Shown here piece by piece: positions 9,732 to 16,151 of a stretch of DNA of 64,000 bases. Source of the stretch: Pseudomonas marginalis (lineage in GTDB: Bacteria; Pseudomonadota; Gammaproteobacteria; Pseudomonadales; Pseudomonadaceae). The position numbers and the translations under genes were made by a program. The notes beneath the pieces are model-generated. The model was not told where the DNA came from. It saw only the letters and a list, made by a program, of their open reading frames with translations, and made no database searches. The stretch's first letter is position 1, and each line of letters opens with the position of its first letter. Where the stretch lies: positions 1,116,001 through 1,180,000 of the forward strand of contig NZ_FNSU01000003.1 of the NCBI RefSeq assembly GCF_900105325.1. The letters are read 5' to 3'.

Positions 9732-10436
9732 ATGCTGCCTTCGCCCAAAAAGCCTTATGCCAATGCCGCACTGGCCCATCAAAAGCGCTGGCGCGGCCGC
9801 GTCGGCCTGATGCTGGTGGCCAGCCTTTCGGTATTGGCGGGCATGACTGACGCCATCGGCTTCATGGCCAGCGGCGACTTTGTTTCGTTCATGAGCGGCA
9901 ACACCACGCGCCTGGCCGTGGCCATCAGTGTGGGGGATCTCGGCTTGACCGCACGCCTGCTGTTGCTGGTCGCCACATTTGTCGCCGGTAACGCCTTGGG
10001 CGTAGTGGTCGGCCGTCTCAGCCGGCGCCATGCCCTGCCCCTATTGCTGTGTATCGCCACCTTGCTCTGCGGCGCAGCCTTGCTGCCCTTCGCCGACACC
10101 TTGCCGGCGCTGCTGGCGGCGATCATTGCGATGGGCATGCTCAACGCAGCTGTGGAAGAGGTCAACGGCTTGCCGGTGGGGCTGACCTACGTGACCGGGG
10201 CACTGTCACGCTTTGGGCGCGGGCTGGGACGCTGGATGCTGGGGGAACGCCGCAACGGCTGGCGGGTGCAACTGATTCCGTGGGCGGGGATGTTTGTCGG
10301 CGCGGTGATTGGCGCGCTGCTGGAGCAGCACATGGGGCTGAGGGCGCTGGTGGTCAGCGGTGTATTGGCGGGCGTGTTGGGGCTGGTGTCGCTGAAGATT
10401 CCCCGGCGCTGGCATTTGGGTTTTATGCCGCGATAA
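9732..10436 (+). CDS. DUF1275 (YoaK-like) membrane protein
   Basis: A 234-residue inner-membrane protein with about six hydrophobic segments. The stretch VASLSVLAGMTDAIGFMASGDFVSFMSGN near residues 30-58 is the hallmark of the DUF1275 family, and VNGLPVGLTYVTGALSRFGRGLG near 145-170 is its second conserved region. Function of the family is unknown. It is a single gene, with a possible purine-rich ribosome site (GAGGAACCC) before the ATG. Two stable hairpins follow its stop. Confidence 0.85.
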   Translation: MLPSPKKPYANAALAHQKRWRGRVGLMLVASLSVLAGMTDAIGFMASGDFVSFMSGNTTRLAVAISVGDLGLTARLLLLVATFVAGNALGVVVGRLSRRHALPLLLCIATLLCGAALLPFADTLPALLAAIIAMGMLNAAVEEVNGLPVGLTYVTGALSRFGRGLGRWMLGERRNGWRVQLIPWAGMFVGAVIGALLEQHMGLRALVVSGVLAGVLGLVSLKIPRRWHLGFMPR

Positions 10437-10447
10437 AGACTAAAGGT

Positions 10448-10551
10448 GCCCGCCCGACGGTAAGGCCTCGACGTCCATGTACTGGTAAAGAGCCATTATG
10501 TCGGGCGGGCGGATTGAATCATAAGCGAATGTCCGGCGGCTGTCCCGCCGG
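10448..10551. other. Two GC-rich hairpins after the DUF1275 gene
   Basis: The first is a perfect 11-bp inverted repeat, GCCCGCCCGAC at 10448-10458 and GTCGGGCGGGC at 10500-10510, enclosing 41 bases. The second is a 7-bp repeat, CCGGCGG at 10533-10539 and CCGCCGG at 10545-10551, followed by GCGTTTCC. Together they could close transcription from both convergent neighbours, form a small structured RNA, or be an interspersed Pseudomonas repeat. The T run is weak. Confidence 0.5.
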
Positions 10552-10580
10552 GCGTTTCCTGAAATGACTAAGGCAACGTA

Positions 10581-10934
10581 TTACAGACAGGTCGCGAGTG
10601 CCGCCAAGCGACGCTTGGCCGGCATCGTGTCTTCAACGGCGTAGTACTTGACGGACGAACCGGCACCGGCGCTTTGCACGTCGACGAAGTAATCGCCACC
10701 GGTGGTGTAGACGGTGAAACCACCGGCCCCGTTCGGCTCTTTGAAGCCACCGGCGTCGACGCCAAACACGCTTTCATCCTGCCAGCCAAACTGGATGCAC
10801 TCGGCAACCACCAGCGTGGCCTTGTCCGATGCCATGGCCTTGTAGGGAGCCCCCAGGCGCGCCTCGTTCATCTTCGAGCCCGCGCAACCGGCCAGTGCCG
10901 TCAATACCAATGCGCCCATTACCACCTTGTGCAT
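10581..10934 (-). CDS. Small lipoprotein of unknown function
   Basis: A 117-residue predicted lipoprotein. From the ATG at 10934 the protein begins MHKVVMGALVLTALAGCAG, a signal peptide with lipobox LAGC, so the mature protein would be lipid-anchored at Cys. GAGG lies seven bases upstream of this ATG; the longer open frame to 11114 is unlikely. The mature part is Gly/Ala-rich (DAGGFKEPNGAGGFTVYTTGGDYFVDVQ), with Cys residues near the middle and at the end. No recognised domain. It stands alone between convergent and same-strand neighbours. Confidence 0.8.
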   Translation of the reverse strand: MHKVVMGALVLTALAGCAGSKMNEARLGAPYKAMASDKATLVVAECIQFGWQDESVFGVDAGGFKEPNGAGGFTVYTTGGDYFVDVQSAGAGSSVKYYAVEDTMPAKRRLAALATCL

Positions 10935-11069
10935 GCCATTGCCTCGTTGGAAAAAACGCGACTGTACCATTGCCGCAAGGCTGACTGACGCCCCCATGAA
11001 TTTTGTTTCACTGTGGAGGGAGAATATGCCGCCTATAGTGGCCTGGCTCATTTTTAGAAGTGTCCTTCT

Positions 11070-11094
11070 GCCCGCCCTCCCGCGGGCTTTTTTT
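11070..11094 (+). terminator. Rho-independent terminator on the plus strand
   Basis: GCCCGC at 11070-11075 pairs with GCGGGC at 11082-11087, followed directly by seven T residues. Orientation is plus, yet both neighbouring genes (lipoprotein and azlD) are on the minus strand. Either an unannotated short plus-strand transcript ends here, or the stem also serves the azlD 3' end. Confidence 0.7.
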
Positions 11095-11104
11095 CGCCTG
11101 CGCT

Positions 11105-11416
11105 TCAGAGCCACCCGCGAAACAGGTAGAACAACCCCATGCTCAGCAGCACGGTCATCAATACGTTACGCGTCCAGAACATCAGCGCCACGGCGCAGAT
11201 ACCGGCCAGCAAATACGGATTGGCCGGGCTCAGGTTGAGCTGGTGATCAGCCAGGAAAATAATCGGCCCGCAGATCGCCGTGAGCATGCCCGGCACCGCA
11301 AACCCGAGAAACTCCCGTGCCCCACGGTTGAGGCGCACCGGCAGGCGCGGCTCGATAAACAGATAACGGTTGAAAAAAACCACCAGGCCCATGGCCACAA
11401 TCATCAGGTAAATCAT
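11105..11416 (-). CDS. azlD: AzlD-type branched-chain amino acid exporter subunit
   Basis: A 103-residue membrane protein with about three or four hydrophobic helices, containing RAREFLGFAVPGMLTAICGPIIF-type sequence and the AGICAVALMFWTRN segment typical of AzlD. AzlD is the small partner of AzlC in export of branched-chain amino acids and their analogues. Its start overlaps the azlC stop by four bases, so the two are co-translated. Length is normal for the family. Confidence 0.9.
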   Translation of the reverse strand: MIYLMIVAMGLVVFFNRYLFIEPRLPVRLNRGAREFLGFAVPGMLTAICGPIIFLADHQLNLSPANPYLLAGICAVALMFWTRNVLMTVLLSMGLFYLFRGWL

Positions 11417-12108
11417 CGCTGCCCAACCCCCAGGCGTTTACAGAAAAACCCTGCGCTCATGCCGAGCACACCCGACACCACCACGGCCGACTCCCAGTGC
11501 AGGAAGCTCAACCATACGGAAAACAACAACGACACCGCCACGCAGACCACCGTCGGCACGTCGCGCACCACCGGGGTGATCAGCGCGATAAAGGTGGCGG
11601 CGATGGAGAACTCCAGGCCCAACTGATCAAGGCCTGGGATGCTTTTGCCAAGCACGATGCCGGCCAGGGTGAACAGGTTCCAGGCGATGTAAAACGTCAG
11701 GCCAACACCCAGGGCGTACCAGCGATTGAAGGTTTCACGGTCATAGTGGTTGACCAGAGCAAAGAACTCATCGGTCAGCAGAAAGCCCAGGCTCATGCGC
11801 CAGCGGGTCTTGAGCGGCGAAAGAATCGGGCGCAGGTGCATGCCATACAGCAGGTGCTGGGAGGTCAGCAGCAAGGTGGTCAACACGATGGAAATCAGGC
11901 TGGCACCGCTCTTGACCATGCCAATGGCGACCAACTGCGCAGCGCCGGCAAACACAATGGCGGACAAGCCCTGGGCTTGCAGTGGCGTGAATTGCGCATC
12001 GATGGCCATGGAACCGGCCAGCAGCCCCCAGGGTGCACAGGCCAGGGACAGGGGAATGACGGCGATTGCACCACGAGCGAAGGCGTAATGAGGTAAGGCA
12101 GCAGGCAT
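11413..12108 (-). CDS. azlC: AzlC-type branched-chain amino acid exporter subunit
   Basis: A 231-residue inner-membrane protein of the AzlC family with multiple hydrophobic helices. Conserved pieces include PLSLACAPWGLLAGSMAIDAQFTPLQAQGLSAIVFAGAAQL near residues 17-60 and LLTDEFFALVNHYDR near 110-125. It forms the large subunit of an AzlCD exporter. Start at the ATG at 12108; the upstream sequence has no strong ribosome site. It is the first gene of a two-gene operon with azlD. Confidence 0.9.
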   Translation of the reverse strand: MPAALPHYAFARGAIAVIPLSLACAPWGLLAGSMAIDAQFTPLQAQGLSAIVFAGAAQLVAIGMVKSGASLISIVLTTLLLTSQHLLYGMHLRPILSPLKTRWRMSLGFLLTDEFFALVNHYDRETFNRWYALGVGLTFYIAWNLFTLAGIVLGKSIPGLDQLGLEFSIAATFIALITPVVRDVPTVVCVAVSLLFSVWLSFLHWESAVVVSGVLGMSAGFFCKRLGVGQR

Positions 12109-12179
12109 GGAAACGGCTCATCGACAGACAGTCCACAAGCATGCCAGCGCAAGATGGAGCTTGTCTTGAACGATCTTGC

Positions 12180-12395
12180 TCAGGCGAGCCTGACCGACAC
12201 CTGCTCCACCGAATCCCGCGCTTCACGCAGTTCGTGAGCGTCCTGGTTGAGCCGGTGAATGGTGTTGAGCAAGCGCTGGCGCAGCACTTCATCGCCGAGT
12301 TTTTCAACGGCACGCATCAGGTCGAATGCCGCGGTTTCGTTATTTTCCGCGACGGAATCCAGGGTTTTGCGCAGGTTGCGAGTGGCACGGGTCAC
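12180..12395 (-). CDS. Small helical conserved protein
   Basis: A 71-residue, charged, mostly helical protein without signal peptide or membrane segment. It starts at GTG (12395) behind AAGGAAG, eight bases upstream, which decides the start. The sequence has heptad-like runs (LRKTLDSVAENNETAAFDLM, LLNTIHRLNQDAHELREARD) suggesting a small coiled-coil or helical bundle. It is not recognised as a named family. It is separate from azlC (about 70 bases upstream of that gene's start) and divergent from arsR. Confidence 0.65.
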   Translation of the reverse strand: MTRATRNLRKTLDSVAENNETAAFDLMRAVEKLGDEVLRQRLLNTIHRLNQDAHELREARDSVEQVSVRLA

Positions 12396-12511
12396 GCGGG
12401 TCTTCCTTCATCAGCAATGGGGAGGCACTTTAGGACATTCGTGTTTCATTTTAATTTCAATCACTTGTGGCAGTTTTCCCGAGGTTTGATCCATATCAAT
12501 TGAAACAGGAT

Positions 12512-12555
12512 TTGACCGAAACATATGGACATACGTATATTCGAATTTCCATATG
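12512..12555 (+). promoter_or_regulatory. Promoter and ArsR operator of the ars operon
   Basis: A -35 TTGACC at 12512-12517 and -10 TATATT at 12536-12541 are 18 bases apart. They overlap a dyad: CATATGG at 12522-12528 and CCATATG at 12549-12555, with nested palindromes ATACGTAT (12531-12538) and TTCGAA (12540-12545). ArsR proteins bind such AT-rich palindromes at their own promoter and leave when arsenite binds. Confidence 0.75.
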
Positions 12556-12571
12556 TATATAGGCAATGGTC

Positions 12572-12928
12572 ATGTCGGATCCCCTTACACCGCCCACCCT
12601 GTTCAAATGCCTGGCCGACGCCACTCGGGCGCGCCTGACGCTATTGATTCAGCGTGAAGGCGAACTTTGCGTCTGCGAACTGATCCATGCCTTGGACGAC
12701 AGCCAGCCAAAAATCTCCCGCCACCTGGCGCAACTGCGCAGTTGCGGTGTGCTGCTGGATCGTCGCCAGGGCCAATGGATCTACTACCGCGTCAACCCGG
12801 CACTGCCCGATTGGGTGAACCAGGTGCTGGACATCACCCTGCAAGCCAACCAGCCATGGTTGCACAGCGACGCACAGCGTCTGGATGCAATGGGCGACAG
12901 ACCACAACGAGCCAGCACCTGCTGCTGA
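12572..12928 (+). CDS. arsR: ArsR family arsenite-responsive repressor
   Basis: A 118-residue winged-helix repressor. The metal site is the ELCVCEL segment near residues 31-37, with the CVC pair of enterobacterial and Pseudomonas ArsR that binds As(III). The recognition region is SQPKISRHLAQLRSCGVL. The C-terminus ends in CC, which may also contribute thiols. An ATG at 12566 is also in frame, but 12572 is better spaced from AGG. It heads arsRBC and lies behind a palindromic operator that it probably binds. Confidence 0.93.
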   Translation: MSDPLTPPTLFKCLADATRARLTLLIQREGELCVCELIHALDDSQPKISRHLAQLRSCGVLLDRRQGQWIYYRVNPALPDWVNQVLDITLQANQPWLHSDAQRLDAMGDRPQRASTCC

Positions 12929-12947
12929 GCCACCGGAGCGTTAATTC

Positions 12948-14231
12948 ATGCTTGTCGCAGTCGCCATTTTTATTTTCACCATCGTCTTGGTCATCTGGCA
13001 GCCCAAGGGGCTCGGAGTGGGCTGGAGCGCCACGATGGGCGCGATCCTGGCCCTGGCCTGTGGCGTGATCAGCCTGGCGGATATCCCGGCGGTCTGGCAC
13101 ATCATCTGGAATGCCACCGGGACGTTTGTCGCACTGATCATCATCAGCCTGCTGCTGGACGAAGCCGGGTTCTTTGCCTGGACGGCACTGCATGTGGCGC
13201 GCTGGGGGCGCGGGCGTGGCCGGCGCTTGTTTGCCTATATGGTGCTGCTCGGCGCCCTGGTGTCGGCGCTGTTTGCCAACGACGGCGCGGCGCTGATCCT
13301 CACCCCCATCGTGATGTCGATGCTGCTGGCACTGCGCTTTTCCCCGGCGGCGACCCTGGCGTTTGTGATGGGCGCGGGATTTATCGCCGACACAGCGAGC
13401 CTGCCTCTGGTGGTGTCGAACCTGGTGAATATCGTCTCGGCGGACTACTTCAAGATCGGCTTCAACGCCTATGCCGCGGTCATGGTGCCGGTCAACGTCG
13501 TCAGCGTCGCCGCCACCCTGGCGGTGCTGCTGTGGTTCTTCCGCCGCGATATTCCCCAGGCCTACGACCCCGCCGACCTGGCAGACCCCGCCAGCGCGAT
13601 CCACGACCGCGCCACCTTCCGCGCCGGCTGGTGGGTGCTGGGCATCCTGTTGATCGGCTGCTTTGCCCTGGAACCCCTGGGCATTCCCATCAGCGCGATT
13701 TCCGCGGTGTGCGCCGTACTCCTGCTGGTGATCGCCGCCAAGGGCCACAAGATCTCCACGCGCAAGGTGCTGAAGGAAGCCCCGTGGCAGATCGTGGTCT
13801 TTTCCCTGGGGATGTACCTGGTGGTCTACGGCTTGCGTAACGCCGGCCTCACCACCTACCTGGCGACCTGGCTCGATACCTTTGCCACTTACGGCGTGTG
13901 GGGTGCGGCCATGGGCACTGGCGTGCTGACGGCCTTGTTGTCCTCGGCGATGAACAACCTGCCGACGGTATTGATCGGCGCGCTGTCCATCGAGTCCAGC
14001 CATGCCGTGGGCGTGGTCAAGGACGCGATGATCTACGCCAACGTGATCGGCAGCGACCTGGGCCCGAAAATCACCCCCATCGGCAGCCTGGCCACCCTGT
14101 TGTGGCTGCATATCCTGGCGCGCAAAGGCATCACCATCACCTGGGGCTACTACTTCAAGGTCGGGATTGTGCTGACCTTGCCGGTGCTGCTGATCACCCT
14201 CGCCGCCCTCGCGTTGCGCCTGAGCATCTAA
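12948..14231 (+). CDS. arsB: Arsenite efflux membrane protein ArsB
   Basis: A 427-residue inner-membrane arsenite/proton antiporter with about 12 hydrophobic segments. Typical ArsB stretches are visible: LLLDEAGFFAWTALHVARWGRG near residue 64, LFANDGAALILTPIVMSML near 108, FIADTASLPLVVSNLVNIVSADYF near 145-168, and LSSAMNNLPTVLIGALSIESS near 330. It expels As(III) and Sb(III). It follows arsR by 19 bases and precedes arsC by 13, so all three are one transcript. Confidence 0.95.
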   Translation: MLVAVAIFIFTIVLVIWQPKGLGVGWSATMGAILALACGVISLADIPAVWHIIWNATGTFVALIIISLLLDEAGFFAWTALHVARWGRGRGRRLFAYMVLLGALVSALFANDGAALILTPIVMSMLLALRFSPAATLAFVMGAGFIADTASLPLVVSNLVNIVSADYFKIGFNAYAAVMVPVNVVSVAATLAVLLWFFRRDIPQAYDPADLADPASAIHDRATFRAGWWVLGILLIGCFALEPLGIPISAISAVCAVLLLVIAAKGHKISTRKVLKEAPWQIVVFSLGMYLVVYGLRNAGLTTYLATWLDTFATYGVWGAAMGTGVLTALLSSAMNNLPTVLIGALSIESSHAVGVVKDAMIYANVIGSDLGPKITPIGSLATLLWLHILARKGITITWGYYFKVGIVLTLPVLLITLAALALRLSI

Positions 14232-14244
14232 CGGAGAAACCGCA

Positions 14245-14730
14245 ATGAAAGTCCTGTTCATGTGCACCGCCAACAGCTGTCGCAGCATCTTGTCCGAAGC
14301 GATGTTCAACCACCTGGCCCCGCAGGGTTTTGCCGCGGTCAGCTCCGGCAGTTTCCCTAAGGGCCAGGTCCTGCCGCGCAGCCTGAGCACCTTGCAGGCG
14401 GCGGGTATCCGCACCGAAGGCTTGTACAGCAAGGGCAATGACGCATTTGAAGACAGCCCGCCGGATGTGGTCATCACCGTCTGCGACAAGGCGGCGGGCG
14501 AAGCCTGCCCGGTGTATTTCGGGCCGGCGGTGAAGGCGCATTGGGGCTTGGCAGATCCCTCGGAGGTTCAAGGTGACCAGGCCAGCATCCAGGCGGCATT
14601 CGATGCCACGCTGGAGACCATCGCCAGCCGTTGCCGGGCGTTTTTCGCCCTGCCCTTTGCCCGCCTCAGCCCTGGCGAGCTCAAGGTCGAACTCGAGCGC
14701 ATAGCGCTGCTGGAAATGGCCACCTCCTGA
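14245..14730 (+). CDS. arsC: Arsenate reductase ArsC (low-molecular-weight phosphatase type)
   Basis: A 161-residue cytoplasmic reductase converting arsenate to arsenite for ArsB. The P-loop MCTANSCRS (Cys near residue 7, CX5R-type) marks the low-molecular-weight tyrosine-phosphatase fold. A second Cys in VITVCDKAAGEACP supplies the further thiols used in the disulfide relay. LADPSEVQGDQ is the conserved DP loop. Ribosome site GGAG lies upstream. Third gene of arsRBC; the arsH that often follows in Pseudomonas is absent here. Confidence 0.93.
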   Translation: MKVLFMCTANSCRSILSEAMFNHLAPQGFAAVSSGSFPKGQVLPRSLSTLQAAGIRTEGLYSKGNDAFEDSPPDVVITVCDKAAGEACPVYFGPAVKAHWGLADPSEVQGDQASIQAAFDATLETIASRCRAFFALPFARLSPGELKVELERIALLEMATS

Positions 14731-14814
14731 CGGCTGGATGAATCCGCTGCGGCGATATGGATTCCCATCCCTCTGCCAGCGTATGCTCTCGCACTTTCCT
14801 GAAAGGACGCGGGC

Positions 14815-15426
14815 ATGCTGACGATCTTTTTTTACGCACTGGTATTCGGCTTTGTGTTTTGCCTCTCCCCCGGTGCGGTGCTGGCGGAGACGTTGCGCCG
14901 TGGCTTGCTCCACGGTTTCACACCCGCCTTGCTGGTGCAGTTTGGCTCGCTGGTAGGCGATGCCGTGTGGGCAGTGATCGGCCTCACCGGCATCGCACTG
15001 CTGATCCAGCATGACGCCGTGCGCGTGCCGCTGACGATCATCTGCGCCCTGTACCTGGCGTGGCTGGGCGTACGCAGCCTGATCGACGCCTGGCACTTGC
15101 CCGAAGCCGATGATGCACCGGCCAGCACCCGACAAAATGCGCTGGCCGTGGGCGCGGCGATTTCCCTGGCCAACCCGAAAAACATCGTCTACTGGGGGGC
15201 GCTGGGCAGCGCGCTGTCAGGCATCGTCGGCGCTACGCCCAGCCATGGGCAGACGCTGATGTTTTTCGCCGGCTTCATGCTGGCTTCGGTGCTGTCATGC
15301 TTTCTGATCGCCGCACTGGTGAACCTGCTGCGCAAGAATGCATCGCCCATGTGGCAACGCATCAGTTATGGCGCCTGCGGTTTAGTGCTGATCTATCTGG
15401 CCGTTCTCGCCGCACAGGGCGTATGA
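14815..15426 (+). CDS. LysE family transporter
   Basis: A 203-residue membrane protein with about five or six hydrophobic helices. SPGAVLAETLRRGLLHGFTPALLVQFGSLVGD near residues 19-50 and AVGAAISLANPKNIVYWGALG near 110-130 are the two hallmark regions of LysE/RhtB amino-acid exporters. Substrate cannot be deduced. It starts at ATG 14815 behind GAAAGGA. It lies 84 bases after arsC and may be separately transcribed. A terminator-like hairpin lies about 105 bases downstream. Confidence 0.87.
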   Translation: MLTIFFYALVFGFVFCLSPGAVLAETLRRGLLHGFTPALLVQFGSLVGDAVWAVIGLTGIALLIQHDAVRVPLTIICALYLAWLGVRSLIDAWHLPEADDAPASTRQNALAVGAAISLANPKNIVYWGALGSALSGIVGATPSHGQTLMFFAGFMLASVLSCFLIAALVNLLRKNASPMWQRISYGACGLVLIYLAVLAAQGV

Positions 15427-15503
15427 AGTTATATATCGGGTAACTTTCGAGTGCCTCTTGTCTGAATGAACTCTGAACACCGGGCTATTTAATTAATCAT
15501 GCG

Positions 15504-15532
15504 TTGACATTTTGTAACTGCCTGAGTAGATT
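15504..15532 (+). promoter_or_regulatory. Sigma-70 promoter for the mgtA leader
   Basis: TTGACA at 15504-15509, a 17-base spacer, and TAGATT at 15527-15532. This is close to consensus. The predicted start near 15539 would fall inside the hairpin at 15533-15553, about 610 bases upstream of the mgtA start codon. Confidence 0.65.
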
Positions 15533-15560
15533 GCCCCTGCCCGCAACTGGGGCCTTTTTT
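15533..15560 (+). terminator. Terminator-like hairpin in the start of the mgtA leader
   Basis: GCCCC at 15533-15537 pairs with GGGGC at 15549-15553 and is followed by C and six T residues (15555-15560). It can end transcripts coming from the LysE gene. Because the -10 box of the next promoter abuts its left arm, only part of the stem would be in the new transcript. Confidence 0.6.
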
Positions 15561-15744
15561 AACCCTCACAAAAGAAGCCAATGGACACAGTATCCAGTCG
15601 CTGTCCGAGCACCGCCCTGGCGGGCGTCGGGCGCCCAATCCAGAACATGACAGGACTCGCCTCCCCGGTCCGGTAAGCTGCGCTGGAGCTTGATGCTCCG
15701 CCGTAACTGCCTCGCCGGTCGCCCGTCCGGTCCCGAGGTGTGTT

Positions 15745-15906
15745 ATGACCTTCCCAACCCTTGCTTGGCCCGATGTACCCACACTGGCCGCAGCCTTGCG
15801 AGCCAAGCGTTGCCATGCCCGCGTGGTTTTTCTGCCACGACGCACGCCCTGCGTTGCCCCCTCCCCCAAAGACCCGCAGAGACCGCCGCTTTTCAGCCTG
15901 GGATAG
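15745..15906 (+). CDS. Proline-rich upstream ORF in the mgtA leader
   Basis: A 53-codon ORF starting MTFPTLAWPDVPTLAAALRA, behind GAGGTG seven bases upstream. Ten of 53 residues are proline, concentrated in the C-terminal half (PRRTPCVAPSPKDPQRPP). It is reminiscent of the proline-codon-rich mgtL leader ORF of Salmonella mgtA, in which slow translation changes leader folding. No homologue is recognised. It could be a regulatory peptide or chance. Confidence 0.35.
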   Translation: MTFPTLAWPDVPTLAAALRAKRCHARVVFLPRRTPCVAPSPKDPQRPPLFSLG

Positions 15907-15974
15907 TGCTGAGCGCCCGCGCCGTTCAATCCCGCTGAAACAATAACTTCCTGATTAAGTCCCTGGAGTTCTTT

Positions 15975-16013
15975 ATGAAACTTTCCAGTTGTAGTTCGCT
16001 GCGCGCCTTATAA
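15975..16013 (+). CDS. Twelve-codon mini-ORF before mgtA
   Basis: Encodes MKLSSCSSLRAL and stops at TAA. It has a well-placed ribosome site, GGAG six bases before the ATG, stronger than for most genes nearby. It ends 138 bases before the mgtA start. It could be a second leader peptide; no evidence of translation beyond the ribosome site. Confidence 0.3.
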   Translation: MKLSSCSSLRAL

Positions 16014-16151
16014 CTAACGCGCCTGTAGAAGTTATCCAAGCACCTTATTTAAACCGATCGCGAAGTCAGCGACTCGGCATGCTTTCGCTCGCCTGTATTC
16101 AGGTAAGTACCGGGTATGTTTTGTCGAGAATTGGCGACAGGAGCACAGACA

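Larger units (their letters stand above)
15561..16151 (+). promoter_or_regulatory. Long structured leader of the Mg2+ ATPase gene
   Basis: About 590 bases without a conventional gene. It contains short stems (for example GGAGC-TTGAT-GCTCC near 15686), two small ORFs with ribosome sites (15745 and 15975), and the mgtA ribosome site CAGGAG. Long leaders controlling elongation or translation by Mg2+ or proline supply are known for Salmonella mgtA. I did not recognise an M-box or Mn riboswitch consensus here, so the control mechanism is an inference. Confidence 0.4.

Noticed and set aside
12834..14489. Long antisense frame across arsB
   Set aside because: arsRBC on the plus strand explains the region; the reverse product is His/Asp/Gln-rich and meaningless.
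15561..15744. Known riboswitch (M-box or yybP-ykoY) in the mgtA leader
   Set aside because: Neither consensus core could be recognised by eye; a covariance search would be needed.
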